Assembly: GCA_026874595.1 (NCBI GenBank)
Contig: CM049318.1
Coordinates: 28,236,956 to 28,300,955 of the forward strand
Length of the DNA stretch: 64,000 nucleotides
Source of the DNA: Sipunculus nudus
Lineage: Eukaryota; Annelida; Sipuncula; Golfingiida; Sipunculidae
Direction: 5' to 3'
The notes under the pieces were generated by a model that was not told the DNA's origin, searched no databases, and saw only the letters and a list, made by a program, of their open reading frames with translations. Made by a program: the position numbers and the translations under genes. Of the stretch, positions 46,516 through 57,614 are shown piece after piece. Position 1 is the stretch's first letter; each line of letters begins with the position of its first letter.

Positions 46516-46519
46516 TGTT

Positions 46520-46521
46520 GC

Positions 46522-46573
<52 letters not shown>

Positions 46574-46700
46574 CCTATATATAAATATATAAATTTATTT
46601 GAATATATGTATAACATGTGCATGATGTATATATATCACATATATTGCATAAAATATATAAATATATATTGCACATATATATATATATATATATAAATTT
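46520..46700. repeat. (TA)n-rich tract
   Basis: Several alternating TA runs interleaved with 'aaatttatttgaatatatgta' copies, immediately behind the decayed transposase. Confidence 0.85.
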
Positions 46701-47391
46701 ATTTGAATAAGTATTACATGTGCATCTGTATATATACTGGCTATAGATATCACATATATCACACAATATATACTGGCTTGCTTTTAATTCTTCCTTCCGT
46801 TTGTTGATATGCATCATTAGAATATTAAGTGAATCGGCGTAAATGACGTATTATGCATATGAAACTTAAATTATAACTCATTTGTCGCTCATAATTCATT
46901 TAACAGGGCCCGACGCTTATTATACTTGTTACTTCAAAAAAAAAAAAAAAAAAAAGGCGACACATTTAAGAATTACGCATCACTACGGCCCGAGGATAAT
47001 CGCGCACTATTGGTCTGCGCATCTTCCTATAATCCTTATATACTAGGAAAAAGAGACCATTTAAGGCGATAATAAATAGGAGTTTAGGAGGAGAAACCGG
47101 GCATAGCCCTAAATATTCCTCAGCTCTTGTTTCTCATGAATTTGCGACTGGGGCATGCAGTAAGAGGATTGTAAGGACAAGCTAGGATCATTATGTTCAA
47201 ACACACCCTGGCCATAGACAGTCTAATGATCACATGTCTCGACCACTCCAATTGGCTACAAAATTCTCATTAGTAAAAGGAGGAAGGTCCCTTGGGGTTA
47301 AAAGTTGACCTGTTAAGGTCATGTACAACAAATTTCCAGATGTTTGAGTATATACATACAACACATACGTGGGAAAATGGTCACCTTGTCA

Positions 47392-47432
47392 CAACACACA
47401 CTCACACACACACACACACATATATATATATG
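47392..47432. repeat. (CA)n(TA)n microsatellite
   Basis: Compound dinucleotide tract, CA then TA. Confidence 0.9.
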
Positions 47433-47667
47433 ATTTAATGTTTTTGTAAAATGAGAAATCTCACTTTTTCTTCCAAATACATAATATATAATGATAAAAA
47501 AATAACAAATAGTCATTTTTCTTTAAAAATTATTATAAATAAATTATTCCACATTTTCTACTCCAATGAAAACTAAATCCTAATCCATCATATAAATTTG
47601 TTTTGTTTTCAACTGTGTCTTAAAATGGAGTACACGCAGCAGGGGCGTCAATATAGGGGGTATATAA

Positions 47668-47706
47668 TCCCCCCCCCCCCCCTGTTTGGCAAGGGGGGGG
47701 GGGAGG
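47668..47706. repeat. C-run facing a G-run
   Basis: About 14 C are followed by 'tgtttggcaa' and about 12 G, a mirror-complement able to fold on itself. A second long C-tract lies at 47969-48003. Confidence 0.85.
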
Positions 47707-48480
47707 TGGTGGTCAATGTAACCATCCCCCCCACAATATTCAGAGAATAATATTTATATATATCAAATGAAATACATATATAAATAGAATTATAATCTTT
47801 GGTTCTATTTATGAGTTAACTGTGAAATATTTATATCTAAATGGTTTAGAATTAACATATATTTTTTAAAAGCTTATACTTAAATAATATATATTTGATA
47901 TGTGTCACACAGCCAATATATATATATATAAATATTATCCCAATTTTGACTACCCTCCACGCCTGTCACCCCCCCCCCTCCCCCCCCCCCCCCCCCCCCA
48001 CCCTTGCGAGTCATCTCCCCATCCTGCAAGTCACTCCAGTTTAGCATTTTACATATATTATTCAATATGGAGGTTTCATGATCAAGAAAACGTTTATTCC
48101 TTCCAATATCAACTTTTCCTTATCACATAACCATATGTGGACGAGGGTGGAATTTTAATTTCGAAATATATTAAAAAAAAATCGGAGAACCATTCAGCAA
48201 GCGAGTATTTTTTTTTTGCAGATACACTGATCACATGAAGAAAAATAGTGTCCAATTTCATAAGAAGTGGCAGGTCCAAGGGTAGCCGTTACTACTTGTA
48301 CGACTCAGTAGGCATTTAAATTTTGAAATGGGAAACCTATACTCTGGTGCTATTCGTATAGATCCTCTATGTCAGAGGGCCGAAATGGCGCTAGTCCAAA
48401 TGCCGGCACAAAACAAACATCCGCGTCACTGGTTATTTAAGAGTTATGGTATTTACATGTTTTTGGGACAAAAGCCCTCA

Positions 48481-48482
<2 letters not shown>

Positions 48483-48530
<48 letters not shown>

Positions 48531-48538
48531 TATAATTA

Positions 48539-48588
<50 letters not shown>

Positions 48589-48589
48589 G
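48483..48589. repeat. (AAT)n / (ATT)n foldback microsatellite
   Basis: About 16 AAT units run head to head into about 17 ATT units, making the tract self-complementary over its whole length. Confidence 0.95.
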
Positions 48590-48677
48590 TGCGCCTGTTA
48601 GAGTTCAGACAATGTTCAGACAGTAGTGAACGAGTTTTCACCATAGTTTATAGTCTCGGGCGAATGGGTGAGTAGAA

Positions 48678-48833
48678 ATGTCTGGTCTAGAAAGGTCTCC
48701 CAAAGTTAATATTTACAGGGTAAATTATAAAACATATCCCTTTGTTGTAAGGAGATACAGCGAAGAAAGCATTCTTGGATTAACGTTTCAGTGCGTTTGC
48801 GTCTTTATGGAAGAGACTGATGAAAAGCATAGA
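48678..48833 (+). CDS. Candidate exon, unknown
   Basis: 52 open codons from an ATG end at AGA/GTGAGT, a strong donor, with mixed composition unlike the microsatellites around it. The peptide (starts M-S-G-L-E-R-S-P-K) is not recognised. It leaves in phase 0, so it cannot precede OXNAD1 exon 2, which needs phase 2. It may belong to another transcript or be chance. Confidence 0.22.
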
Positions 48834-48835
48834 GT

Positions 48836-48837
48836 GA

Positions 48838-48897
<60 letters not shown>
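48836..48897. repeat. (TA)n microsatellite
   Basis: Pure TA run immediately downstream of the GTGAGT that ends the candidate exon at 48678-48833. Others of the same kind lie at 48987-49071 and 49203-49290. Confidence 0.95.
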
Positions 48898-48899
<2 letters not shown>

Positions 48900-48984
48900 C
48901 TTGATGAAGTGTCTGTGTGATACACACAGAGACACTGTTTACTTCAAATGTCAATCTGACGGGGCTATGGGATGAACTGATCAG

Positions 48985-48985
<1 letters not shown>
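48898..48985 (+). repeat. Hairpin repeat 'gtgtctctgtg..cacacagagacac', copy 1
   Basis: The stem 48909-48935 has a loop of a few bases, followed by 'ttcaaatgtcaatctg..gatgaactgatcagta'. The same 85-bp segment recurs at 51546-51635 in the same orientation. It is possibly the 5' head of a further hairpin-headed element family. Confidence 0.6.
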
Positions 48986-49076
<91 letters not shown>

Positions 49077-49200
49077 TCTTAATATTAAAATCATTATTAT
49101 TATCATAATTATCTTTCACAAAATAATGAACAAAAACAAGCTCCAATTTAATGTAGGACTACAGGTGTCGCCTCTGTAAATATAAACTCATATATATAAA

Positions 49201-49296
<96 letters not shown>

Positions 49297-49443
49297 TATA
49301 GGGTCTGGTAATTTACAAAACATTTTTATTTTCATAAAAACTTGCCGATCAACGATTCTAGCGGCTGTGCTCGAATGAAGATTTCTGATGATGAACATAA
49401 AAATACAGGAAAAATATTTAGTGACCATAAAACCCGGCACACC

Positions 49444-49454
49444 AATATGGCTGC
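49444..49454 (+). promoter_or_regulatory. YY1-type element at the OXNAD1 start
   Basis: AATATGGCTGC matches AANATGGCNGC exactly and contains the proposed start codon. Such elements sit at the first ATG of many nuclear genes with short leaders. Confidence 0.5.
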
Positions 49455-49508
49455 GCCCATGTGTAAGGCATGTTTACATAACATATCTCACAAAGTCATG
49501 AATGCAAG
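49447..49508 (+). CDS. OXNAD1: OXNAD1 exon 1: mitochondrial presequence
   Basis: ATG at 49447 opens 20 codons plus two bases and ends GCAAG/GTGAAA. The incoming phase of exon 2 is exactly phase 2. The peptide (M-A-A-P-M-C-K-A-C-L-H-N-I-S-H-K-V-M-N-A-R) has Lys, Arg, His, Ser and Asn but no acidic residue, as expected of a mitochondrial targeting segment, in keeping with the mitochondrial location known for OXNAD1. An in-frame ATG lies upstream at 49375, but the extension would be acidic, so the YY1-context ATG is preferred. Confidence 0.6.
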
Positions 49509-50194
49509 GTGAAAAATAGAAGAGACCGTCTATTCAGGGTTTACTTATTGTTAATGATGATCAACAGTGTGAGAAGAATCCTCATGATCCATCGCTCGGC
49601 CCAGCTAAGTCACAGCGTTATAAGGTAAACTTTATTGATGTAAAGTTTGAGCTCTATCAAACTGACTAAGTTTGAGATTGAGATGCTCGGCAGGCAAGAG
49701 AGGACCATTAATTATGTAACCCACTCATAATTAATGAATGATAGGCTTATGTGATTTTGGGGGCAGAGCACTGAACAGGAGATTCAGATTGTCAAATCAC
49801 AGCCTAGAAATAGATCTGTCAGAGTTTTCCCCGTGTTATGCAGACTAAATGGGAAGGCTGTGCCTACGGCAGGGTTGGGCGGGTAATACCCAGGTGGGTA
49901 AACCCGGGCGGGTAATACTCCTTTTTACCTGGGCAGGCAATAAGCCTTAAAACCCACATGCAGGTTTTAATAGGCAATATGATTTGGGCTTTTCTAGAAG
50001 CATTCTATTCAGTCTCAGAATTGCTGCATAAATTGCATAAAATCAAATAAAAAAACTACAATGACTGTCCATTAAATAAGTTTAATATCAATAGATGAGG
50101 AACATGACAGATATTAATGAAGAAGCACACAAGCAAGAAATTGGGTCATACACCAATGCACCATACATCATGTTCAAACTGTTTATACAAACTG

Positions 50195-50377
50195 CTACCA
50201 GTCCAGTTCAGAATGTCCACAAAAGGCACGATAGTACGTCACAAGCTTTGCAGCATGTTGTACTCCAATTCTATTGAGAATCTTGTTTTGTATGTAGCCA
50301 AAGTTAGAGAATACACGTTCTGCTGCAGCAGAACTGATTGGCATACAGAGAAGATTGGATGTGTATGACACTAGCAC
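50195..50377 (-). pseudogene. hAT transposase C-terminal (dimerisation) fragment
   Basis: The peptide includes M-P-I-S-S-A-A-A-E-R-V-F-S followed by N-K-I-L-N-R, the signature of the hATC region. The rest of the transposase is missing; the nested element begins 125 bp upstream of its truncated frame. Confidence 0.8.
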
Positions 50378-50502
50378 TGAGGTGTCACTGTGGCTTCACC
50401 TGTATGGTATCATATACATGTACTGCCAATCAGTTGACACCTGGCAGCCAGTAACCATCTTGTGTCAACCAGTTAAGCAGTTTTTTGTACACAACCAATA
50501 AG

Positions 50503-51006
50503 TAGACCCAGTTGTGGCTCTGTTGTAAACACAGAGCCACTGGTCCCTGCCTTCATTATCTGGCGGACAAGAGCTCATGCAGGTGACTAGATGTACCCAT
50601 TTTAAGGACATTCAGCCTGTGGTTAAGCCCCGGGTGATTGGCTAGTGATTGTTTCAGGCTAGCCCTGTGCACTGCACATGTTACATCATCACTGCAAAGT
50701 TACTGGTCCACTCAGCTGAAATGTGATACATGCGCCTGGCCAGCTGAAACAATCAAGTGTGTTACCTTGGTAACAACCCTGCCTATGGCCAGTGGTCCTG
50801 TGTATGGAGTGGTCCAGTTACAGGACACTCACACCATGCACCAGTGATGATGTAACATTGCATGTACACTGCCTCTTGAAACAATCAGCACATGGGGCAC
50901 TGGGATAGGCACCCAACATCAGGTGTTGCCTACTCCAATCCCCTAGATAAATGAAGGCAGGGACCTGTGGCTCTGTGTTTACAACAGAGCCACAACTGGG
51001 TCTAAC
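50503..51006. mobile_element. Foldback element nested in the hAT
   Basis: About 56-bp terminal inverted repeats (outer GACCCAGTTGTGGCTCTG) differ by one substitution and one indel. Each contains its own hairpin (TGGCTCTGTtgtaaACACAGAGCCA). A second pair of inverted blocks ('atgttacatcatcactg') lies inside. CCAATAAG(TA) occurs on both sides (50495, 51007), an 8-10 bp duplication suited to hAT or Mutator-like insertion. Confidence 0.85.
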
Positions 51007-51545
51007 CCAATAAGTAATCTCAATCTTTCATTGATACAAAGGAAATTATTGCAAAAGCATTAAATAAAACAAACTTTAGAATCAGATAGAAATAATGGGA
51101 GTGACAAAGTATGGTAGGTTTATACTCCATGTTAAAGACTCCTCTGATTTTGTTAATTATCATTATAACTGCTATATATCACCAATATCAGTTATGTATT
51201 ATATATATTTATATAGTTATATATATTTTAAAGCAAAGAAGCATACTGGTTACAGTATTTAACAAGCTGGTACAAGATATTTTGAGTTCAGTCAGTTGCC
51301 ATTTGAGACTATATTGCCCATAAAACCCATAAAACCCGGGTTTACCCAGTAAAACCCACTGGGCTGGGTTTTATGCTTAAAACCCGGGTTTTCGCCCAAC
51401 CCTGACCTACGGCCATGTCTCAGTCATAAACAAGTGCATCTGAAGGGTGTTTCTTATTTAATATTAGTACCGACAAATGGGGCCACATCAAGGACTTGCA
51501 TGAGGGGTGGCACTGGCCCTCGGTGACAGCAAGATGTTAATTAGA

Positions 51546-51640
51546 CCTTGATGTAGTGTCTCTGTGGTACACACAGAGACACCCAGTTAATTCAAATGTC
51601 AAGCTGGTTGGGCAGGATAAACTGATCAGTATTTAATAAA
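51546..51640 (+). repeat. Hairpin repeat 'gtgtctctgtg..cacagagacac', copy 2
   Basis: The perfect 11-bp stem at 51556-51582 and the following 'ttcaaatgtcaagctgg..gataaactgatcagta' match the copy at 48898-48985. Confidence 0.65.
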
Positions 51641-52238
51641 ACTAGTTGATTTATTTTTTTTAATTAATTCACCATTGGTCATATATGACTTTATAATAAA
51701 TAACAAAATGTAAAAAAGTCAACAAACACAGATCCTCTGTGAAAAAAATAATAAATAATGTGAAATTGTTTGTTTTGAACTCTGTATGCCCATTGACCAT
51801 GATACATATTCAAAATTAACACTGCCATTCAAGTAAATTTTTGAAGCAAGTTTCCTAGACAGGTCAATATAAATTTTCAGCTGCTTCAGCCAGGTAGACT
51901 TATTTGATACCCTGTCAATTTCCAATGCTACATATTTTGTAAATACACATAAAATATGAAGATTTGCTAAATTATTTTAATAGATCCTAATGGTTAGCAT
52001 ACCAGGCAAGCAGTGGTGAACAATTAAACAAAAATAAATAAAACAAATGAACAAATAAATTAAAAGTCTATTTAAATAAAAAGTTAAAAAAAGCATGATT
52101 AAAAAAAATAAAGGGTGATTTTTACTAGCCTTGCTTTGCTGGAAGTCATTGTTGCATTTTGTTTTCCTAATTTGTAGGGGTAAATTTTAAAATTTAACAT
52201 CTGTTTAGATATTTTTTTTTTGCAGAAGCTTCAGAATC

Positions 52239-52304
52239 ATGGCAGTTGTACAAGAGAAAAGAAGTGACCATTTACAACGTACAGCACAAGACAAGCGAGA
52301 AAAA
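52239..52304 (+). CDS. OXNAD1: OXNAD1 exon 2 (whole exon 52226-52304)
   Basis: The exon begins after TTTTTTTTTGCAG at 52226; its first base completes the Arg codon of exon 1. It ends GAAAAA/GTAACA in phase 0. It encodes residues 22-47 with the conserved K-R-S-D-H-L-Q-R-T-A segment that precedes the flavin domain in OXNAD1 proteins. An internal ATG at 52239 could start a shorter product lacking the targeting segment. Confidence 0.75.
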
Positions 52305-52362
52305 GTAACAGCTGAATTTTAAGTATTCACAAGCAAATCCTTCATCTTCAGACTTCATTTTT

Positions 52363-53996
52363 AGCCAGCTGACTATGAGTCATCTAAGCTATAGTCGTGG
52401 TCCCTTGTCCATGGTTCGTCTGGCCAGATGTCTGTTAACAATACATGTTTAGAAACAGTAAGACCTACAAATCCAAAATCCAAATAAGGCTAGATTTCCC
52501 TAAGTTCTCCTTCCAATCAGAAAATTGGGTCACTGTAACTTTGTTCCTTTGAGAAATTGAAAAACTTAATTTAAAAAAAAAAGTTGTTACACTTCGAGAC
52601 TGCCCACAGTGAAAACACTGGTGTTGATTTGTTCAAATTTTGCATATATGGTCCTCCATATATTTCCTATGCACTTGCCAGAAATTAGGTCAATATTGTG
52701 CAAGTTTTACAGTTTACAGACCCAAACATTATGTACATTGTCAAAACATCAGGATATATATTTACCTACTTTACATGTTAATTGCTGAAGCTAGATTGTC
52801 TTTTTAAAGGATGTAACTATATTTAATTTAGTTTTTATTGTATACTAGACATTAGGGCAGAATGTTGTAATTGTTTCAAGTTATAAGCATAAATGTAAAA
52901 TCTGTACCTAAAATTTTGCCCAACTTAGACCATTGCACATTTTCTTCCTATGAGCACTATCAGTTTAATTTTCACAGCTTTTACACATAAAGATGAAATC
53001 TTTTATAATCTGAAATTTGAAAGCGACTGGTCAAATACTGTAGCTTTTATTCAAGGTTTCAACCACTGGGTCAAGTATTGTTTGCATCAGGCCAGCCCAC
53101 AGTGGTATACACTGTGATTGCTACAACCCTCCTCAAGCTACTACATAACTTACTTCACTCCTGGGCAGCTAGCCAAGCTGAGCTAGGTTTCTCATTTGCC
53201 TCCAGCCCCCCCCCCACCCCAACCTGTATGGACAGAATACATAAATAAGATGAATGTTACTATTTTCTATGATTAATTCATTTTTCTAAACTTAGCTACA
53301 TTTTGGATTTGGCTTTGCAGTGAAAGGGGTTACAATGATTTAAGTGCACATTTAATTTGGTGTATATTTAAGTGTACACGAGAAATTACTGGCTCTTTTG
53401 TTCACAGGACTGTTGTCACCACCTACAATGACTTTTGCACAGTGTATGTGCCTGCTTATTTCTCAGGAGGGATTTGATATATCAGCCTGAAATTGGGCAC
53501 ATGTATACATCTTGGATAGCTTTGTCATATACAAGACTGGTGGTGCCACCTTCAGTCATTTTTGTGTTGTGTGCACCCATGCCAGTATTTCAGCAATGAT
53601 GTCTGTGTAATTGGATTTTGTTCTAAATGTTTAGTATTTGCATTGTTCATGCACATATTACACATGTCTTTGAAAAGTAATGGTGCAGCATTGAAGCATT
53701 ATAGCTGGTGTATATGCCACTGCACAGGTTCGCATTAGGCCTGTAGGTCTTTTTTATAGGCATTTTACAGTCACTAAGTTCAGATATCAATACTTAATGT
53801 AATCATGATAGGCTCCTGCATCTTTCTTGTAGCCCATTAAAGTACACAGGCAACTCAAAATGTGTGATTTGTCTACATTTCTCAAATAATGATATACAAA
53901 AGAATAAACTGTTGCCACATTTCTATATGTTAGGTTTTTATAAAAATATTCCCATAATCAATTTCAGCTGAGCACCATGACCCACAGGTCCACTAA
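52363..53996 (+). mobile_element. AGCTCAGCTGAC-family HINE-like element in OXNAD1 intron 2
   Basis: The head AGCCAGCTGACTATGAGTC folds with ATCTAAGCT. TCAGCTGAGC recurs at 53964-53973, followed by a GACCCACAGGTC hairpin and CTAA, aligned to the CTTG end of the copy at 18804. Inside, 53395-53620 carries the core repeat shared with 27540-27950, so the body is composite. Confidence 0.6.
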
Positions 53997-54108
53997 ATCT
54001 GTTATTCCCCCATATTTATATGCTTGAAGATTCAATAACTGTTTAGCATGTAAAATTTTGTTTCGTATAAACTGAGCTAGTCAGCTGACATTTCTGTATT
54101 TTCCCCAG

Positions 54109-54215
54109 TTGATCAGCCAAGCCACAGTCAAGAGGATTTGTGATGTTTCAACAACCATCAAAACTCTGACACTGGAGGTGAAGGACCCCAGCTTCACATT
54201 CAAGGCTGGACAGTG
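54109..54215 (+). CDS. OXNAD1: OXNAD1 exon 3: start of the FAD-binding barrel
   Basis: The exon follows GTATTTTCCCCAG (phase 0) and ends ACAGTG/GTCAGT in phase 2, splitting the Trp codon of the conserved F-K-A-G-Q-W motif. Residues 48-83 form the first strands of the ferredoxin-reductase-type beta barrel (T-L-T-L-E-V-K-D-P then F-T-F-K-A-G-Q-W). Joining to exon 4 gives the expected W-V-D-F-F-I-P. Confidence 0.92.
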
Positions 54216-54254
54216 GTCAGTGGTTTGACTGTACTAATGCATAATGTAACAATA

Positions 54255-54696
54255 TACTGTAGTTGCTTTTGTGTTTGCGAGGGTTTTAATTTAGCGAAAG
54301 GGGAAAAATGCAGATATGAAACCCTCGGGAATTAGATGCTTTTACACTTGATGAATAAGAGGGAAAGATGCATCTGCACAAAGGAATAAGATATCACGCC
54401 TCTGAAACCTTGTTTGTTGTTCAGCAACCTAATCTATGTATTAAACTTTTACTTATTATAATAATATAATAATTATAACAGAATTAGAAGAGAGAGTGTG
54501 GGATTTATTCATTTCATATAATAAACACAAGTACTGGTATTTAGATTTTATTTGTTTTCTGGTGTGGTCGCCAAATTGGAACCCTTGTGAAAAGTTCAAA
54601 AAGGAGAATTTGCAAATTGGAACCATCATGAAAAAATTAAAAAAAAAAAAGAAATCGCGAAATTTCAGCCTCCCTAATATGAAGCCAACCACAGTA
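54255..54696. mobile_element. MITE with TACTGTAGTTG-type termini
   Basis: The left end ATACTGTAGTTGCTTTTG and the complement of the right end (ATACTGTGGTTGGCTTC) agree at most positions. Inner 'gcgagggttttaattt' and 'cgcgaaatttcagcctcc' are also roughly complementary. Related half-elements occur at about 56852-56930 (left-like) and 57515-57614 (right-like). Confidence 0.6.
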
Positions 54697-56665
54697 TTTT
54701 GTGATCCTTTGCTGTAATACTATACATTATATGCACTATATGAGGGATATTATAGTTTATAGTTTTTCCCTTTACTTAAAGAAAGGTAAATACATATAAA
54801 TTTCTTCTAATAAACTTAAAGTACAAACAAAAAATAAAATTTACTACCAAACAATCTACCAATCAGGTGCAGTTTATCATTTTTCTCACCAGTGACATTT
54901 GTTTACAAATGTAACCGTGGGATTGGGGACAAAGGTCAATTCAAAGGCCATGTAGCGAAAATATCTGTTTATTTGTATCGACGGTCATAGTCCATGGCTT
55001 TGGTCATGGCATTGGCCATGGAACAAATGTCTTGAATAACTGGTTCTGTACAGGTATTCTTTCTCGTATATCTTTTACACCACATATATATTAAATTCAC
55101 ATGCTATCACTGTCTTCCCTTGATCTTATCTGAAGCTGCTTGTAGATCTCTTTACAGACAGTGGGCCAAAGCAAGGACCCCACCCTTGTAAGCCGTTACA
55201 TACCAAGACTTCTGGGTCATGACACAAAAAAGTTCCCTATCTGTCTTAATTTTATGGGTCTTTTTATTAAATATGACATTGATATTAAAAATGCAATTAC
55301 AAATACAAGATACTGAAATAGGCTAAAAACATGTTTTACCAGCTATACTGGCACACACTAAAATATATCAATTCAAAACAATTATTTCCCAATGCATTCT
55401 CATGCATATACATCAGGTGATCCAGGTCAGTCCTGGATTCCCAGACCTGCTAACACCATGACCTAAAAAAAAATGTTGTCTCTGCAAAGCACAACCAGCC
55501 TGCTAAAAGCTGCTGTCTCTACATATTACAGGGACAATGTATCAAATGTACATTCACACTAGGCAGAGATGAGTAAACTTATTGAGGCATTATGGTAAAA
55601 TACTGGTATGACCAGAATCATTACATTCACATTTATGAATATTTTGCATATGATCATTTTAAAATTCCTGATACAGGCATATCCACCTAAACAAACAGAA
55701 AAACAATGTAACTGAAGCAGTTTGTTGAATATGTGTGGAAGTTGAAAGGTCACTAGTTGCAACATGCCCTGTACTAAACTGATTTGTCTGACTAGCAGCC
55801 ATTGTATGGCTGTATTGAATGTGTTTGGATGATTTTGGCCCCCCCCCTACATGTTATAAACACATGAATAGAAGCAAACAATCAGCATGCATGCAGTGGA
55901 TCATTGTTTTCAGGCCTGTTTTTCTTAAAAAAAAAAAGTTCAAGGGATTGTGCTTAGTTAATAGAGTTCAAATACCAGGATAGGCCCGTTTGAATTATTG
56001 TTATTAATATTTCAAGATTCAGTAGAACCTGGAATTTCCAAATCTTGTTTTTCCAAAAATTAGTTTTTCTGAAATTTAAACTGAAGATCAGAAATTTACC
56101 TCTACTAAACAAACAATACAAATACAACATTCGGAAAATAAATATTTTTCCAAAATTCATGAATGTGACTCCGAGGATAATTTCCTCAGTGTCTTCATAT
56201 AAGAATACATTTTGTAATTGATCATTTACATTATTTCTCAAAAACAGCATCACTAGCTTATATCAATGGTGCCATGTGCAAACATACCTTTTTGTGGCTT
56301 GGACCAAAACTGTCAATTTGTTGGATATAAACACCACACTACAAGATGTATGCAAATTCAAAAAGTTGCTAAATATCTTTAAAAGGTAAAGTTATTTTAA
56401 ATGATTTGCTATTTTTAATTTAAAAATATGATTTAGAAAAATGTTCTGAAGAGATAACGTAACTGGCATCCGCTGTTATTTAACTGGATCCTTGATATGC
56501 TCACTTGTACCTAAAGTAACAGTATACATACTCTGAAAAATGGTGAACCAATGCATATCCATTACCTCAAATATCTGAACAAATCTTATGTCCCCAAAAC
56601 TGTTTGGATATTCTGTGTTCTACAGTACTATTGAATTTGAATTCTTTACTGTACTTCATTTTCAG
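54697..56665 (+). other. OXNAD1 intron 3 remainder
   Basis: No repeat of the families above and no coding frame. AT-rich, with short A- and C-runs. Confidence 0.5.
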
Positions 56666-56807
56666 GGTGGACTTTTTCATTCCTGATTTAGAGACAGTAG
56701 GTGGGTATTCTATGTGCTCCGCCCCCAAGCAGTTGATTGACAGCCAGACCCTGGAGTTAGCAGTGAAGTATAGCAGTCACCCACCTGCACACTGGGTTCA
56801 CACAGAG
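56666..56807 (+). CDS. OXNAD1: OXNAD1 exon 4: flavin-binding motif
   Basis: The exon follows CATTTTCAG, its first base finishes Trp83, and it ends CAGAG/GTCAGT in phase 0. Residues 84-130 contain V-D-F-F-I-P, then G-G-Y97-S98-M-C-S-A-P, the position of the R-x-Y-S/T flavin motif of the FNR superfamily (Gly in place of Arg, as OXNAD1 proteins have), and L-E-L-A-V-K-Y with H-W-V-H. This is the part that would hold FAD. Confidence 0.93.
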
Positions 56808-57614
56808 GTCAGTCTGTTTGAATAATTCATAGAACAATTTACACTCTTGGGTCAGCTTTCTTTTGCGAGGATTTCAAATTTGCAATATTTGCAAAAAGGA
56901 AATCATTGCAAAAATTATAATTGTTTGAATAAAACACCCCCCCCCCCCTTTTTACATAGGTCATTTATTTCATAGATCAATGGCACGTTATCTATATACT
57001 ACTTAAATTGTCCTGTCTGTTTATTTGTCCCACAAAATGAGCAGAAAAGGGCCTTGAAAGTGGGCCAGTTTTGCTATCAGCTGCAGTCCTAACTTACAGA
57101 ATGCACACCAATTTGGCCCTTACATTTGCTTACAATTGAAATACTGGCAGCATCACATCACACATCTGTCGCACAACATCACATTGCTCTCCAACTGGCC
57201 ATTGCTGACCTTCACCTTAAATAAATGTTTCTGTATTGACCATCAGATGTCAATACCTTACAGGTCTGGTGAGTTCACTACCTTACAGGTCTGGGGACAC
57301 ACTACATCGCAATATACCCTTTCTCTGCGACGGGACCCATTCAAAGGGACCGAATGAGTCCCCATTTTCTAGTATACATTATTTGTGCCTGTTGCTGTCT
57401 GTATCATTGAATATCAGTAGATTGTTTACATAATCTGCCAACATTGAACAAAAAAATCCACTCCTTTGTGGTTCAGTATAAATCATATCATAATTGATAT
57501 ACTAATTGTAGGTTACATTATGTTGGTATTGCCAAAATGGAACCCCCGTGAAAATTTGAAAAAGTGAGAATTGCAAAAATTGAATCCCACAAATGTGAAG
57601 CTATCAACAGTATC

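Larger units (their letters stand above)
49870..51404 (-). mobile_element. hAT element, internally deleted, in OXNAD1 intron 1
   Basis: The termini CAGGGTTGGGCG and CGCCCAACCCTG are flanked by GCCTACGG (49862-49869) and ACCTACGG (51405-51412), an 8-bp target duplication with one change. Sub-terminal regions are full of 'gggtaaaaccc'-type repeats. On the minus strand the end of a hAT transposase is still readable at 50195-50377. The element minus the nested insertion is only about 1.03 kb, so most of the coding region is lost. Confidence 0.85.

Noticed and set aside
48805-49146. Long Tyr-Ile repeat frames
   Set aside because: Microsatellite translation only.
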